From Brachybacterium sillae (GTDB lineage: Bacteria > Actinomycetota > Actinomycetes > Actinomycetales > Dermabacteraceae), in assembly GCF_025028335.1 (NCBI RefSeq), contig NZ_JAFEUW010000001.1, forward strand, positions 248,001 through 312,000: a stretch of 64,000 nt of DNA, given 5' to 3'. The translations under genes were made by a program, and so were the position numbers. Below the pieces are notes generated by a model. That model did not search any database. It was not told where the DNA came from and saw nothing but the letters and a program-made list of their open reading frames with translations. Below are positions 8,406-16,171 of the stretch, one piece after another (the stretch's first letter is position 1; the number at the start of each line of letters is the position of its first letter).

Positions 8406-9571
8406 GCGGCGGACTCCTCTGCGGGGATCTCCAACTGGCCGGTGACGGCGGCGGTGATGAGCGCGGCCCGGCGCTCCTGCGCGAGCTCGATGAACCGCTC
8501 GGCCTTGGCGATGAGGGTGTCGATCTTCGCGGTCTCGCGGTCCAGGCGGTCCGCGATGGCGCGCTGTTCGTTGAGGGGTGGGACGGGAATCAAAGTCTGG
8601 CGCAGAGCTCTTTCGTTCAGAGACGGGACCGCTCCCGGTTGCACCAGAGCCTCGAGGGACAGCCCTTGAAGTGCGTAGAAAGCGTAACGCGGCCAGAGTT
8701 TCCCACTGGGCGTGAGCGCGAGCATATTGTTATCAACAAGGGAGGGGCGATCAACAATGCGGATCCGCCCCAGCAGAAGAGCCGCCCCGATTTTTGCCAT
8801 AACAAGGGTCCCCCCGGGAAGTACTGCGGCCCCAAGATCGTTCGCCGTCTCAGCGCTCACCGTGTCTTCGGGCTCCGTCAGAACGCCATCGGATCCGGCC
8901 CTCCCTAGCGCCTTTACCTTATAGAATGCAATCTCTTCATCCTTAATTCCCTGGAGCGCTGGTGGGAAACCCGTTCCCCCTCGGGTTTTAAAGAGGCGAC
9001 GCATGGCAATCCCGGGGGAAGGGTTGTCATCCCGGACTGCTCGACGGACCATCGCAATCCGACGCTCCGTCAGCCCCTGAACCAGCCCCAGCTGCTTCTC
9101 GATCAGGGCGTCGATCGTGGCGGTCTCGCGGTCAAGGTAGTCCGCGATGCGCTGCTGCTCCTCGGGATCAGTGACAGGCACCTCCAGGGAAGCAAGATCG
9201 GCCGCCGTCACTGCAGTGAAAGTCGATCCGGTCGCCTTAGCATTAAGAAGGTCCGAACTGGAAGAGACGAACCAGTATAGGTAATCAGGATCCGCACGCC
9301 ACGCCCGAATCGCCGCCACGCCGCGACCGATTCCCAATGGCATCGTAGCCATGTTCGTTGCGCCGACCGGGGCCCGGACGGAAACGAGGACATCCCCCGG
9401 AAGCGCCACCTTCGGTGCAACATCACACTGCCACTTCGGAGTCGGGGTCCGCGCCCCGAACTCGGCATTGCCTTGAATGAACGGCAGCCCCTCACCAAGC
9501 TCACTGACGTCATCCGAAGCCGGAGACTGCCCCGCAATGACCGTTGCCAGACGTTTCAGTGGCACGCTCAC
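8402..9571 (-). CDS. hsdS: Type I restriction-modification specificity subunit S
   Basis: HsdS binds the bipartite recognition site and positions HsdM and HsdR. The frame is open further upstream, but that part is antisense-like shadow of hsdM. The GTG at 9571 overlaps the hsdM TGA (GTGA), which fixes the start and gives 389 residues. Two target recognition domains are each followed by a similar conserved helix: DYLDRETATIDALIEKQ in the middle and DRLDRETAKIDTLIAKA at the end. The DNA of the two recognition domains (about 8,600-8,950 and 9,200-9,560) is visibly less GC-rich than hsdM and hsdR, as is usual for exchangeable specificity cassettes. Both domains and both spacers are complete, so a functional bipartite specificity is expected. 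The recognised sequence cannot be read from the protein. Confidence 0.95.
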   Translation of the reverse strand: MSVPLKRLATVIAGQSPASDDVSELGEGLPFIQGNAEFGARTPTPKWQCDVAPKVALPGDVLVSVRAPVGATNMATMPLGIGRGVAAIRAWRADPDYLYWFVSSSSDLLNAKATGSTFTAVTAADLASLEVPVTDPEEQQRIADYLDRETATIDALIEKQLGLVQGLTERRIAMVRRAVRDDNPSPGIAMRRLFKTRGGTGFPPALQGIKDEEIAFYKVKALGRAGSDGVLTEPEDTVSAETANDLGAAVLPGGTLVMAKIGAALLLGRIRIVDRPSLVDNNMLALTPSGKLWPRYAFYALQGLSLEALVQPGAVPSLNERALRQTLIPVPPLNEQRAIADRLDRETAKIDTLIAKAERFIELAQERRAALITAAVTGQLEIPAEESAA

Positions 9572-11550
9572 CGCTCCGACACCTCCTGCAGCAGCTCCAT
9601 GATCTCGGCGGTCAGCTGTTTGAGCTCGGCGTCGATCTCCTCGAGCGGGCGCGGGGGCTCGTACGTGTAGAACAGTCGGGTGAACGGGATCTCGTAGCCG
9701 ATCTTCGTCTTGGACTCGTCGATCCACGCGCCCGGCACGTGCGGGGCCACCTCGGTCTGGAAGTACTCGTCGACGCTCCGCTCGAACGGCACCAGCTCGG
9801 TGTCCCGCAGGGCCGGGTCCGGCATCGGGCGGCCCTTGGCGTCCGTCACCACCACGGCCTCGGGATCATGCACGCCGATCGCTCCGATCAGTGCTTTCAC
9901 CAGCGGCGCTCCGGCCGGGGCATCATGCTCGCGCAGGGCCTTTTTCAGGTCCAGGGAGAACGTGGCCTGTCGGTCCCAGACCTGGCCTCGCAGGGACGCG
10001 AGGGCGTCGGTGAGTGCCGCCCGTGCGTCGTCGTCCAGCTTCTGCGCTGCCTTGGTCGCCAGGGCTGCCGCCTCCGTGGCCTCGTCCACCTCGAAGCGCA
10101 GCTGCAGCGGCCGCTCCACGGTGATCTCCTGGTACCCGAACGCGTCCGGGGTGAGGACCTTGGAGAACGGGGCGTCCTCCTCGGTCTGCTGGTCGAATGC
10201 GGCGTGGATGCGCAGGATCCGCTCCCGGTCCGCGTCCGAGACCTCCTTGTTCTTGGAGCCCACGTTGCGGCGCAGCTTCGTGAAGAACGTCCGCGCGTCG
10301 ATCAGCTGGACCTTCCCGCGGCGGCGGGCGGCCTTGTTGTTGTCCAGGATCCACATGTACGTGGCGATGCCCGTATTCATGAACATGTCCGTGGGCAGCG
10401 CGACGATCGCCTCCACCAGGTCCGACTCCAGCAGCCAGCGGCGGATCTCCGAGGGGCCCGAACCCGCCCCACCCGTGAACAGCGGGGAGCCATTGAGCAC
10501 GATGCCCGCCCGTCCCCCGCCCTGCGAGGGCAGGCGCAGCTTCGAGGCCACCAGCTGCAGGAACAGCATCTGCCCGTCGCTGATGGCCGGTGCCCCGCCC
10601 GGGAAACGGTTGGCGGCCCCGCCGCGGGCGATCTCCTCCATCACCGCCTTCTGCGAGGCCTTCCAGTCGCCGCCGTAGGGCGGGTTGGAGAGCACGTAGT
10701 CGAAGCGGTGGCCGGCGTGGTGGTCGTCCTTGAGGGTGTCCCCGCGGGCGATGTTCTCCGCGTTCTTCCCGCGGCCGATCAGGTCCGACTTGCAGATGGC
10801 GTAGGACTGGTCATTCAGCTCCTGGCCGTACAACTCGGTGCGGGCGTTCGGGAAGCGCGAGGTGAGGCGGTCCTCCAGGATGGAGAGCATGCCGCCGGTG
10901 CCGGCCGTGGGGTCGTAGACGTGCCGGATGGCGTGGCGGCCGGCGTCGAGCTCCTCCGTGCGCTCGGCCAGCAGCAGATCCACCAGCAGGGCGACCGCGT
11001 CCCGCGGGGTGAAGTGCTCGCCGGCGGTCTCGTTGGAGGCGGCGGCGAATTGGCGGATCAGGTCCTCGAACATGGTGCCCATGTCCGCGTTGGACAGGGC
11101 CTCAGGCCCGAGGTCCATGGCCGCGAAGGCCTGGAGCACGAGCAGCAGGCGGCCGTGGTCCTCCAGCTTGTCCACGGTCTTCTCGAACTCGTAGTGCTGG
11201 AACAGGTCCGCGACGTTGCGGGAGAACCCGGTGACGTACGCGCGCAGGTTCTGGGCGGCGGCGTCCGGGTCCTCGAGGATGCCCTGCAGGTCATAGGGCG
11301 AGGTGTTGTGGAACATCAGGCCCGTGCGGTCCCGGACGAGGCTCGGCAGGATCGCCGGCGGCGTCGACGTCGCGAGGTCCCGCATGGTCTGCCGGTGCGG
11401 GGCCATGAGCTGCTCCATGCGCCGCAGGATGGTCAGCGGGAGCACGACCATGCCGTACTGGTTGGGCTTGTACACCCCGCGCAACTGATCCGCGATCCCC
11501 CAGATGAACGAGGCCAGGGCCTGCGGTGTGGTGCGATCAGGGGTGGACAT
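9568..11550 (-). CDS. hsdM: Type I restriction-modification methyltransferase M subunit
   Basis: HsdM is the N6-adenine methyltransferase of the system, using S-adenosylmethionine. The 660-residue protein shows the cofactor motif DPTAGTGGM near residue 213 and the catalytic NPPY near 289. The N-terminal region (FIWGIADQLRG) is typical of HsdM. The C-terminal 150 residues are extended and probably helical. The open frame reaches back to 11,781, but the ATG at 11,550 has a GGGAGG ribosome binding site at 11,556-11,561 and begins the family's homology, so it is preferred. It is the first gene of the hsdM-hsdS-hsdR operon. A possible -10 box (GACAAT) lies about 50 nt upstream. Confidence 0.96.
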   Translation of the reverse strand: MSTPDRTTPQALASFIWGIADQLRGVYKPNQYGMVVLPLTILRRMEQLMAPHRQTMRDLATSTPPAILPSLVRDRTGLMFHNTSPYDLQGILEDPDAAAQNLRAYVTGFSRNVADLFQHYEFEKTVDKLEDHGRLLLVLQAFAAMDLGPEALSNADMGTMFEDLIRQFAAASNETAGEHFTPRDAVALLVDLLLAERTEELDAGRHAIRHVYDPTAGTGGMLSILEDRLTSRFPNARTELYGQELNDQSYAICKSDLIGRGKNAENIARGDTLKDDHHAGHRFDYVLSNPPYGGDWKASQKAVMEEIARGGAANRFPGGAPAISDGQMLFLQLVASKLRLPSQGGGRAGIVLNGSPLFTGGAGSGPSEIRRWLLESDLVEAIVALPTDMFMNTGIATYMWILDNNKAARRRGKVQLIDARTFFTKLRRNVGSKNKEVSDADRERILRIHAAFDQQTEEDAPFSKVLTPDAFGYQEITVERPLQLRFEVDEATEAAALATKAAQKLDDDARAALTDALASLRGQVWDRQATFSLDLKKALREHDAPAGAPLVKALIGAIGVHDPEAVVVTDAKGRPMPDPALRDTELVPFERSVDEYFQTEVAPHVPGAWIDESKTKIGYEIPFTRLFYTYEPPRPLEEIDAELKQLTAEIMELLQEVSER

Positions 11551-11871
11551 GCGGCCTCCCGGGATGTCGTGCGGAGCGTGACGAAGAGCATTGTCGCAGG
11601 CGCACGCACGGGGTGGCGGGAGGAGGCGACGCATGCAGTGCCGGCTGGGGTCGGCCGTGGACATGGGGGCGGTGATGCGCGAGCACATCTCGTCGGCTGG
11701 GGCTCGCTGGACTGCCTGATGTGCAACGGGCTCGGCACGGCAGCCGCACCCCCGCGTGCTGCCGCCCAGAGCGCGCCTCATGGCTAAGCGGTGAGGATGC
11801 GCTGTGTGAACGGTCGGCGTCCTCAGACCCTTAGCCCCTCATGCACACACGTCCACCTTCTTGTCTATCTA
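11551..11871. other. Intergenic stretch between hsdM and the insertion-sequence cluster
   Basis: These 321 bases hold the hsdM promoter region next to 11,550. I see no convincing gene in the remainder. Several short GC-rich frames exist on both strands but none has a start signal or recognisable content. The stretch ends in a CTAG directly before the IS5-like terminus at 11,872, a tetranucleotide often used as a target by IS5-family elements. Confidence 0.5.
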
Positions 11872-13321
11872 GGGCGTGTTGTCAAACTTTGCTGGTCAGC
11901 CAGTGGAGGGTCGCGGCGAGCGAGATGGCCGCGGCGTAGCTGCGGGCGGTCTTGCAGGTGCGCATCGCGATGCCGCGCCATTGCTTGAGCTTGGCGAAGC
12001 ACCGCTCGATCACGTTGCGTCCACGGTAGACCTCGGGGTCGAAAGCGGGCGGGCGTCCGCCGGCTGAGCCGCGTCGGCGCCGGTGCGCGGCCTGGTCTTG
12101 CCGGTCGGGGATGGTGATCGAGTCGATGAGCCGGGCCATCAGCTCGCGGCCGTGGCGCCGGTTCTCGTGGCGGTAGACGGCGATCATGCGCTGGTAGACG
12201 CTCCAGGTGACCTCGACCTCGACGTGGGCGTCGTCGGCGAACAGGGTGTCCAGTCGGTCCTTCTGCTTGTCGTTGAGCAGGTCGACGCCGGTGGACAGGG
12301 TCCGGCGGGCGGCATAGAGCGGGTCGCCCTTGCGGCCGCGGTGCACACAGATGGCCTGCTGAACTCGCCGTCGGCACTCATCGAGCGCCTCGCCAGCGAG
12401 GCGCGTGACGTGGAAGGGATCTAGCACGGTCACCACGTCGGGCAGTTCCTCGACGGCGGCGGTCTTGAACCCGGTGAAGCCGTCCATCGCGACCACCTCC
12501 ACGCCGTCGCGCCACTCCTGCGGGCGGTCGGCCAGCCAGGTCTTGAACGCCTGCTTGGAGCGTCCTTCGACCATGTCCAGCCGCCGTGCCGGGCCGGTGC
12601 CATCTCGCACTGGGGTGAGGTCGATGATCACGGTGACGTACCTGTCGCCGCGACGGGTGTGCCTCCACACGTGCTCATCGACCCCGACGGCCTTCACCCC
12701 CTCGAAGCGGTGCTCCTCGTCGATCAGCACCCGCTTGCCCTCGGCCAGAACGGCGTCGTTGGCGGTGTCCCAGGCCACCCCGAGCCCCTCGGCGACCCGA
12801 GCCACGGTCAGGTGCTGGACCACGATCCCTTCCAGCGCCCACCGCAGAGCGCGCCGAGACAACGTGGCCCGGGGCTCGGCCGCGGCGGTGGTGTCCTGGC
12901 GCCACACATACCCGCAGCCGCTGCAGCGGTAACGGCGCACGACGACCTCCAGCGTCGTGGGCCGCCAGCCCAGTGGTTCGTGGGCAAGCCGTCGGACCAC
13001 GGTGTCACGTGGTCTCCCTTCGCAGCCGCAGCGCCGGCACCACTGGTCGGGCTCGACCACCTGGCAGGCCAATACGGCACGATCCGGCTCGAGTCGCTGC
13101 CCGGTGACAACGAGGCCGAGTTCGTCGAGGCGGCAGAAGGCAGTCAGGTCGGGGCTGGCGAACGCATCAGCGCGCCCGCCGACGGTAGCGTCGTGCACGT
13201 CGAGGTCTTTCGGGCTGAGTGTGTAGGAGCTCTCATCCTCGGGAGACCTCGACCTCTATCCGGCCACCGACGCGCCGGCCCGCCGCACGACGTGCGCTAC
13301 ACCCTCATCTGGGAAGAGCCG
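11872..13321 (-). mobile_element. Hybrid insertion sequence: ISL3-family left part joined to an IS5-family right end
   Basis: The 13,321 end begins GGCTCTTCCCAGATGAGGG on the minus strand, an actinobacterial ISL3-type terminus. The same kind of terminus occurs at 15,989 and 16,121. The other end, at 11,872, reads GGGCGTGTTGTCAAAC inward, an IS5-family (IS427-like) terminus. The two ends are thus not inverted repeats of one another, and the element carries one hybrid transposase gene across the join (about 12,118). No flanking target duplication can be recognised. Most likely this is a recombination or deletion product between two elements. It also interrupts an IS3 orfA at 13,322. Confidence 0.7.
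11882..13198 (-). CDS. Chimeric transposase: ISL3 N-terminal part fused to an IS5 C-terminal part
   Basis: The 438-residue frame starts at GTG 13,198. Residues 1 to about 358 are an ISL3 transposase, with a zinc-binding region (CRRCGC, then CSGCG), a helix-turn-helix segment, the first catalytic Asp in GVDEHVW near 172 and the second in AMDGF near 237. After RELMARLIDSI (near 359) the ISL3 sequence stops. Instead of the family's usual GVP...TEAINGRLE end there is an IS5-type end: IPDRQDQAAHRRRRGSAGG, then RNVIERCFAKLKQWRG near 394-409. The join is in frame and the product is full length. The Glu of NVIERCF, the third catalytic residue in IS5, falls where ISL3 would also need one. Whether the protein is active is unknown; I would guess not. 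Confidence 0.8.
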   Translation of the reverse strand: MHDATVGGRADAFASPDLTAFCRLDELGLVVTGQRLEPDRAVLACQVVEPDQWCRRCGCEGRPRDTVVRRLAHEPLGWRPTTLEVVVRRYRCSGCGYVWRQDTTAAAEPRATLSRRALRWALEGIVVQHLTVARVAEGLGVAWDTANDAVLAEGKRVLIDEEHRFEGVKAVGVDEHVWRHTRRGDRYVTVIIDLTPVRDGTGPARRLDMVEGRSKQAFKTWLADRPQEWRDGVEVVAMDGFTGFKTAAVEELPDVVTVLDPFHVTRLAGEALDECRRRVQQAICVHRGRKGDPLYAARRTLSTGVDLLNDKQKDRLDTLFADDAHVEVEVTWSVYQRMIAVYRHENRRHGRELMARLIDSITIPDRQDQAAHRRRRGSAGGRPPAFDPEVYRGRNVIERCFAKLKQWRGIAMRTCKTARSYAAAISLAATLHWLTSKV

Positions 13322-13422
13322 CGAAACGCTTCAACCCTCGTGGCGGGGTCTTGACGAGCCTCCAAAGTCAGCCTCGTCGCGCGTTCGCGGAGCCCGTAGG
13401 GATACTTCCGTGGCGCTGGCAT
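13322..13422 (-). pseudogene. IS3-family orfA, N-terminal fragment cut by the ISL3 end
   Basis: ATG 13,422 opens a frame reading MPAPRKYPYGLRERATRL and on to a DPATR motif, the typical start of the HTH OrfA of one IS3 subgroup. After about 33 codons it runs straight into the GGCTCTTCCC terminus of the ISL3-type element at 13,321. The rest of this orfA is not found on the far side of the hybrid element, so a deletion has followed the insertion. Confidence 0.75.
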
Positions 13423-13446
13423 GCTCTGCATCCTTCCGTTAGATCA

Positions 13447-13474
13447 GAGCCTCCACCAAACCCGGGATGCTTCA
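13447..13474 (-). repeat. Left terminal repeat of an IS3-family element
   Basis: On the minus strand this reads TGAAGCATCCCGGGTTTGG and continues to GGAGGCTC. The TGA...CCCGGG form is typical for IS3-family ends. It lies 24 nt upstream of the orfA fragment start, the right place for the left end. The matching right end is not present. Confidence 0.6.
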
Positions 13475-13482
13475 GGGTGTGA

Positions 13483-14054
13483 TTACGCAGCCGTCGGCAG
13501 CGTAGCGGTGTTGCCGGTCTCGTAGAGGACCGGCGGGACGTAGCGGCACCACGAATGGCGTCGCTTGGTGTTGTAGCGGACGGGCCACCTGAAGACCTGC
13601 CCGCGGCAGACCAGTTCGTTGCTCCAGCAGGCGGCGTCTTGGAGAACCTCGCGCTTCATGGTGGCGTTGAACGACTCGGCCAACGCGTTGTCCGCGCTGG
13701 ACCCGACGGCGCCCATGGACTGGGTGACGCCGAGCTTGCGGCAGAGCTTGGCGTAGTCCTTCGAGCAGTAGACCGACCCGTGGTCGCTGTGAAATACGCT
13801 GCCCTTGAGGGTGCCCCGGGTTGCGGCGGCGGCCTTCAACGCGTCCTCGACGAGCTCGGTACGCATGTGGTCAGCGATGGCCCACCCGACAAGCCGACGG
13901 CTGTAGCAGTCGATCACGGTCGCCAGGTAGAGGTTCGTGCCGTCGGCGATCGGCAGGTAGGTGATCTCGCCGACGTAGCGCAGCCCTGGCGCCGGGGCGG
14001 TGAAGTCGCGCTTGAGCAGGTCGGGGTACTTCTGGCCAGACGGTTCGGGGATCG
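13483..14054 (-). pseudogene. IS3-family transposase OrfB, 5'-truncated
   Basis: The frame encodes the integrase core of an IS3 OrfB, from RDFTAPAPGLRYVG through HSDHGSVY and ALAESFNATMKREVLQ to YNTKRRHSW. It ends at TAA 13,483. The first 110 or so residues (the HTH_21 part) are missing: the frame breaks at about 14,054, where another IS3 element begins. The family's first catalytic Asp (VGDITYL) is Glu here (VGEITYL), a second sign of decay. The remaining Asp and Glu are present. A GTG at 13,917 could start a short product, but it would lack the N-terminal half. Confidence 0.8.
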
Positions 14055-14138
14055 TGGTCCCCTGTGCGTCAGGATGGGGTGAGACACCAGCACTGCTGAC
14101 CTTCGCACTGCACGGGGCGAGAACGGACCAATACTGAG

Positions 14139-14543
14139 ATGACGATGACGGTTGCTGACGTCGGCACCGATGATGGGGCTATGGCTCCTCGTGCTGACCG
14201 GCCCAAGAGGCGGACGTTCACCGCCGAGTTCAAAGCGGCGATCCTGGCCGAGTACGACGCCGCGGACCGCTCTGGGCGTGGGGAGATCCTGCGCCGGGAG
14301 GGCCTGTACACCTCCCACATCATCGAGTGGCGCAAGGCCGCGGCCGCCGGCTCGCTGTCCGGGCTGGGCAGCAAGCCGCGGGACCGGCGCGAGCGGGAGC
14401 TGCAGGCGCTACGGGCCCGGGTGGAGAAGGCCGAGGCCGAGCTGGCCAAGACCAGGGCGGCGCTGGACCTGATGGGAAAAGCACACGCGCTCTTGGAGAC
14501 GCTCTCCGAGAGCGCGGACAAGCCGCCGCGGTCGCCGCGGTGA
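14139..14543 (+). CDS. IS3-family transposase OrfA
   Basis: The 134-residue OrfA has the HTH_Tnp_1 DNA-binding segment (KRRTFTAEFKAAILAEYDA, near 24-42). A leucine-zipper-like helix follows near 84-120 and mediates OrfA/OrfAB assembly in the family. It ends at TGA 14,543, overlapping the orfB GTG by 4 bases. In intact IS3 elements a -1 frameshift near here makes the OrfAB transposase. OrfA itself looks complete. Confidence 0.85.
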   Translation: MTMTVADVGTDDGAMAPRADRPKRRTFTAEFKAAILAEYDAADRSGRGEILRREGLYTSHIIEWRKAAAAGSLSGLGSKPRDRRERELQALRARVEKAEAELAKTRAALDLMGKAHALLETLSESADKPPRSPR

Positions 14544-15114
14544 TCAACCCGGCCGTCGACGGGCTGGCCGAGCACGTCGGCACCGCGGCTGCGTGCGCGC
14601 TGCTGGGTCGCTCCCGCGCCAGTCACTACCGGGCCAAGAACCCGCCACCGCCACGTCCACGGACACCGCGGCCGGCACCGGCGAACAAGCTGTCCGCCGC
14701 CGAGCGAACCCACGTGCTGGCCGTGTTGACCAGCCAGCGGTTCGCGGACAAGTCGGTCGCCCAGGTCTGGGCCACGCTGCTGGACGAGGGCACCTACCTG
14801 TGCTCGATGTCCACGATGCACCGGATCCTGCGCGAGCACGACATGGCCGGGGAACGGCGCCGGCAGGCGAGCCACCCGCCCCGGACCCGGCCCGAGCTCG
14901 TCGCGACGGCGCCGCCATGGAGTCCTTCTTCGCCCTCCTGCAGAAGAACGTCCTGGACCGTCGCCGACGGGCCATCAGGCAGGACCTGCGCATCAGCATC
15001 GTCACCTGGCTCGAGCGCACCTACCACCGCCGCCGGCGCCAGGACCGCCTCGGTCGGTTGACGCCCATCGAGTACGAGGCCACCATGGCCACAGTCGCCC
15101 CCCAGGCGGCCTGA
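14540..15114 (+). pseudogene. IS3-family transposase OrfB with a core deletion and frame change
   Basis: The first 124 or so codons, from GTG 14,540 to about 14,911, give a normal OrfB N-terminus with the HTH_21-like region (MSTMHRILREHDMAGERR, ending at RPELVAT). The next bases are in another frame and encode the C-terminal end (MESFFALLQKNVLDRRRRA to VAPQAA, 14,917-15,114). Everything between, including the two catalytic Asp residues, is missing. Compared with the usual OrfB length, about 130-150 residues are lost. The deletion removes whole protein segments, so it is real and not a sequencing slip. Confidence 0.85.
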
Positions 15115-15211
15115 CCCAACCTGTCACTTACCCGTGCAGCAGTCCCGTGAGCAAATGTGGAGGGTAGAAATTACAACGACGGCCGCACCGTCGCCGAGCT
15201 GGCACCTCTCC

Positions 15212-15775
15212 CTAAAGCTCTTCGTAAACAGACGAGTTAAAGACTCTAGATTCGAAGTCTGCGTGTCCTGCTGCTCTCAGCGCCTCTAGGACATGGGGCT
15301 TCATCCGAAAAGCAAAATTAGGTTGATTGAGCAGGCAGCGGATGTCGTCGGTGTCGCTGGTTGAGGTGGCAGCAAAACTCCACCAGCCGGTCAAGACATC
15401 ACCGTTCTTGAGCCGAAGTTCGGTTTCTTTTGCTACCCAACCTGTCGCCCTGATTGATCGCAGCGTTTCGATAAACCCAGTCGAAGCCACGATTGATGGG
15501 CCGGTCGTCCAGACCAGATCACGAAGTTTCATACCGCTGCCGCTTTGCTTGTACCAGAACTGGACATCGACTTCTTCGAATCTGCCGTCAGCGATCAGGT
15601 CGTTGATCCCACCGTCATGCCACGGAGACTGTCTGCCTCTCGGTGAGTCTGGATCGATGCCCTCCCAGTCCCGGGAGCCATAACCTTGCCACTCCAGCAA
15701 TGCCCAGAGATTGGAGGAACCGGAATAAGCCTGTACCTCAAACCACTTGATGTCTGCTGCTAGCTTCTTTGACAT
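15212..15775 (-). CDS. Unknown protein, probable immunity protein of a lost polymorphic toxin
   Basis: This 187-residue gene has clearly lower GC and different codon use from its surroundings (AGA, TTA and AAA-type codons are common). I do not recognise a family. It is acidic and soluble, without a signal peptide or membrane segment, and rich in Trp. It starts at ATG 15,775, 29 nt after the stop of a toxin-like C-terminal fragment, with AGGA as ribosome binding site. Small, acidic, low-GC genes directly behind a toxin tip are typical immunity genes, so that role is inferred from position. It is intact, which would make it an orphan immunity gene now that the toxin is cut. An alternative is an unrelated cargo gene. 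Confidence 0.6.
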   Translation of the reverse strand: MSKKLAADIKWFEVQAYSGSSNLWALLEWQGYGSRDWEGIDPDSPRGRQSPWHDGGINDLIADGRFEEVDVQFWYKQSGSGMKLRDLVWTTGPSIVASTGFIETLRSIRATGWVAKETELRLKNGDVLTGWWSFAATSTSDTDDIRCLLNQPNFAFRMKPHVLEALRAAGHADFESRVFNSSVYEEL

Positions 15776-15804
15776 AATTATCCTAGATTATACCAAAGCT
15801 GCAT

Positions 15805-15987
15805 CTAGCAGCCGTAGAAATTCTTGTACTTGTTATGCATCTGCTTCTGTTTAGCTCGAATCTTGACTTTACTTGGATTCCGGTTGGCTTTGAGCCAGTT
15901 CTCCCAGTCTTTGTTGTACTGCCTGGCCATGCTCTGGTGGTTGTTCTTACGTCCCTTAGTCGAGTTCCACCACACCAAGTACTTAAC
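15805..15987 (-). pseudogene. C-terminal tip of a polymorphic toxin-like protein, cut by an ISL3 end
   Basis: The minus strand encodes 60 residues without a start, beginning VKYLVWWNSTKG and ending NKYKNFYGC before TAG 15,805-15,807. The piece is Lys/Asn/Trp-rich. Its segment NNHQSMARQYNKDWENWLK resembles the end of HHIFP-type (HNH-like) toxin domains, where a His is followed by a WN-x-x-W helix. That similarity is visual only. Its 5' side stops exactly at the ISL3-type terminus at 15,989. The same low-GC character as the following gene suggests that both arrived together as a toxin-immunity module. Confidence 0.6.
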
Positions 15988-15988
15988 C

Positions 15989-16120
15989 GGCTCTTCACGA
16001 ACGAGGGTGTAGTCGGTTGAGCGCGTCGGTGGCCGGGTAGGTGTCGAGGTCTCCCGGATGATGGAAGTTCTTCACGCTCGCCATCCCGAAAGACCTCGAC
16101 GTGCTCCACCCTACTTTCGC
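15989..16120 (+). mobile_element. ISL3-family end fragment, cut by the next ISL3 element
   Basis: From GGCTCTTCACGAACGAGGG the sequence follows the upstream region of the hybrid element (13,321 reading inward). It shares blocks such as GCGTCGGTGGCCGG and CCCGAAAGACCTCGACGTGC. It reaches the transposase start (GTG 16,101) and stops after about six codons, where the terminus of the intact ISL3 element begins at 16,121. It is the leading edge of an element related to the 11,872-13,321 hybrid. Confidence 0.75.
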
Positions 16121-16171
16121 GGCTCTTCACGGTTCGTGGTGATGGAGAGCGTCGCGTCGCTGGCGTAGAGC

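Larger units (their letters stand above)
14055..15150 (+). mobile_element. IS3-family element with an internal deletion
   Basis: The element carries orfA and a broken orfB in the usual overlapping arrangement. Its left limit is the junction with the older orfB fragment near 14,055. Its right limit is placed loosely after orfB, because I cannot match clean terminal inverted repeats. The deletion inside orfB removes most of the catalytic core, so it can move only if a related element supplies transposase. Confidence 0.55.

Noticed and set aside
5364..8669. Very long open frame on the plus strand across hsdR
   Set aside because: It is the antisense of a clearly conserved hsdR. Its product is a Gly/Val/His/Leu-rich string without motifs, and such frames are common opposite high-GC genes.
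15116..15211. Possible gene remnant with YNDGRTVAELAPLPKAL on the plus strand
   Set aside because: The stretch is under 100 bases, has no start and cannot be matched to a family with confidence.
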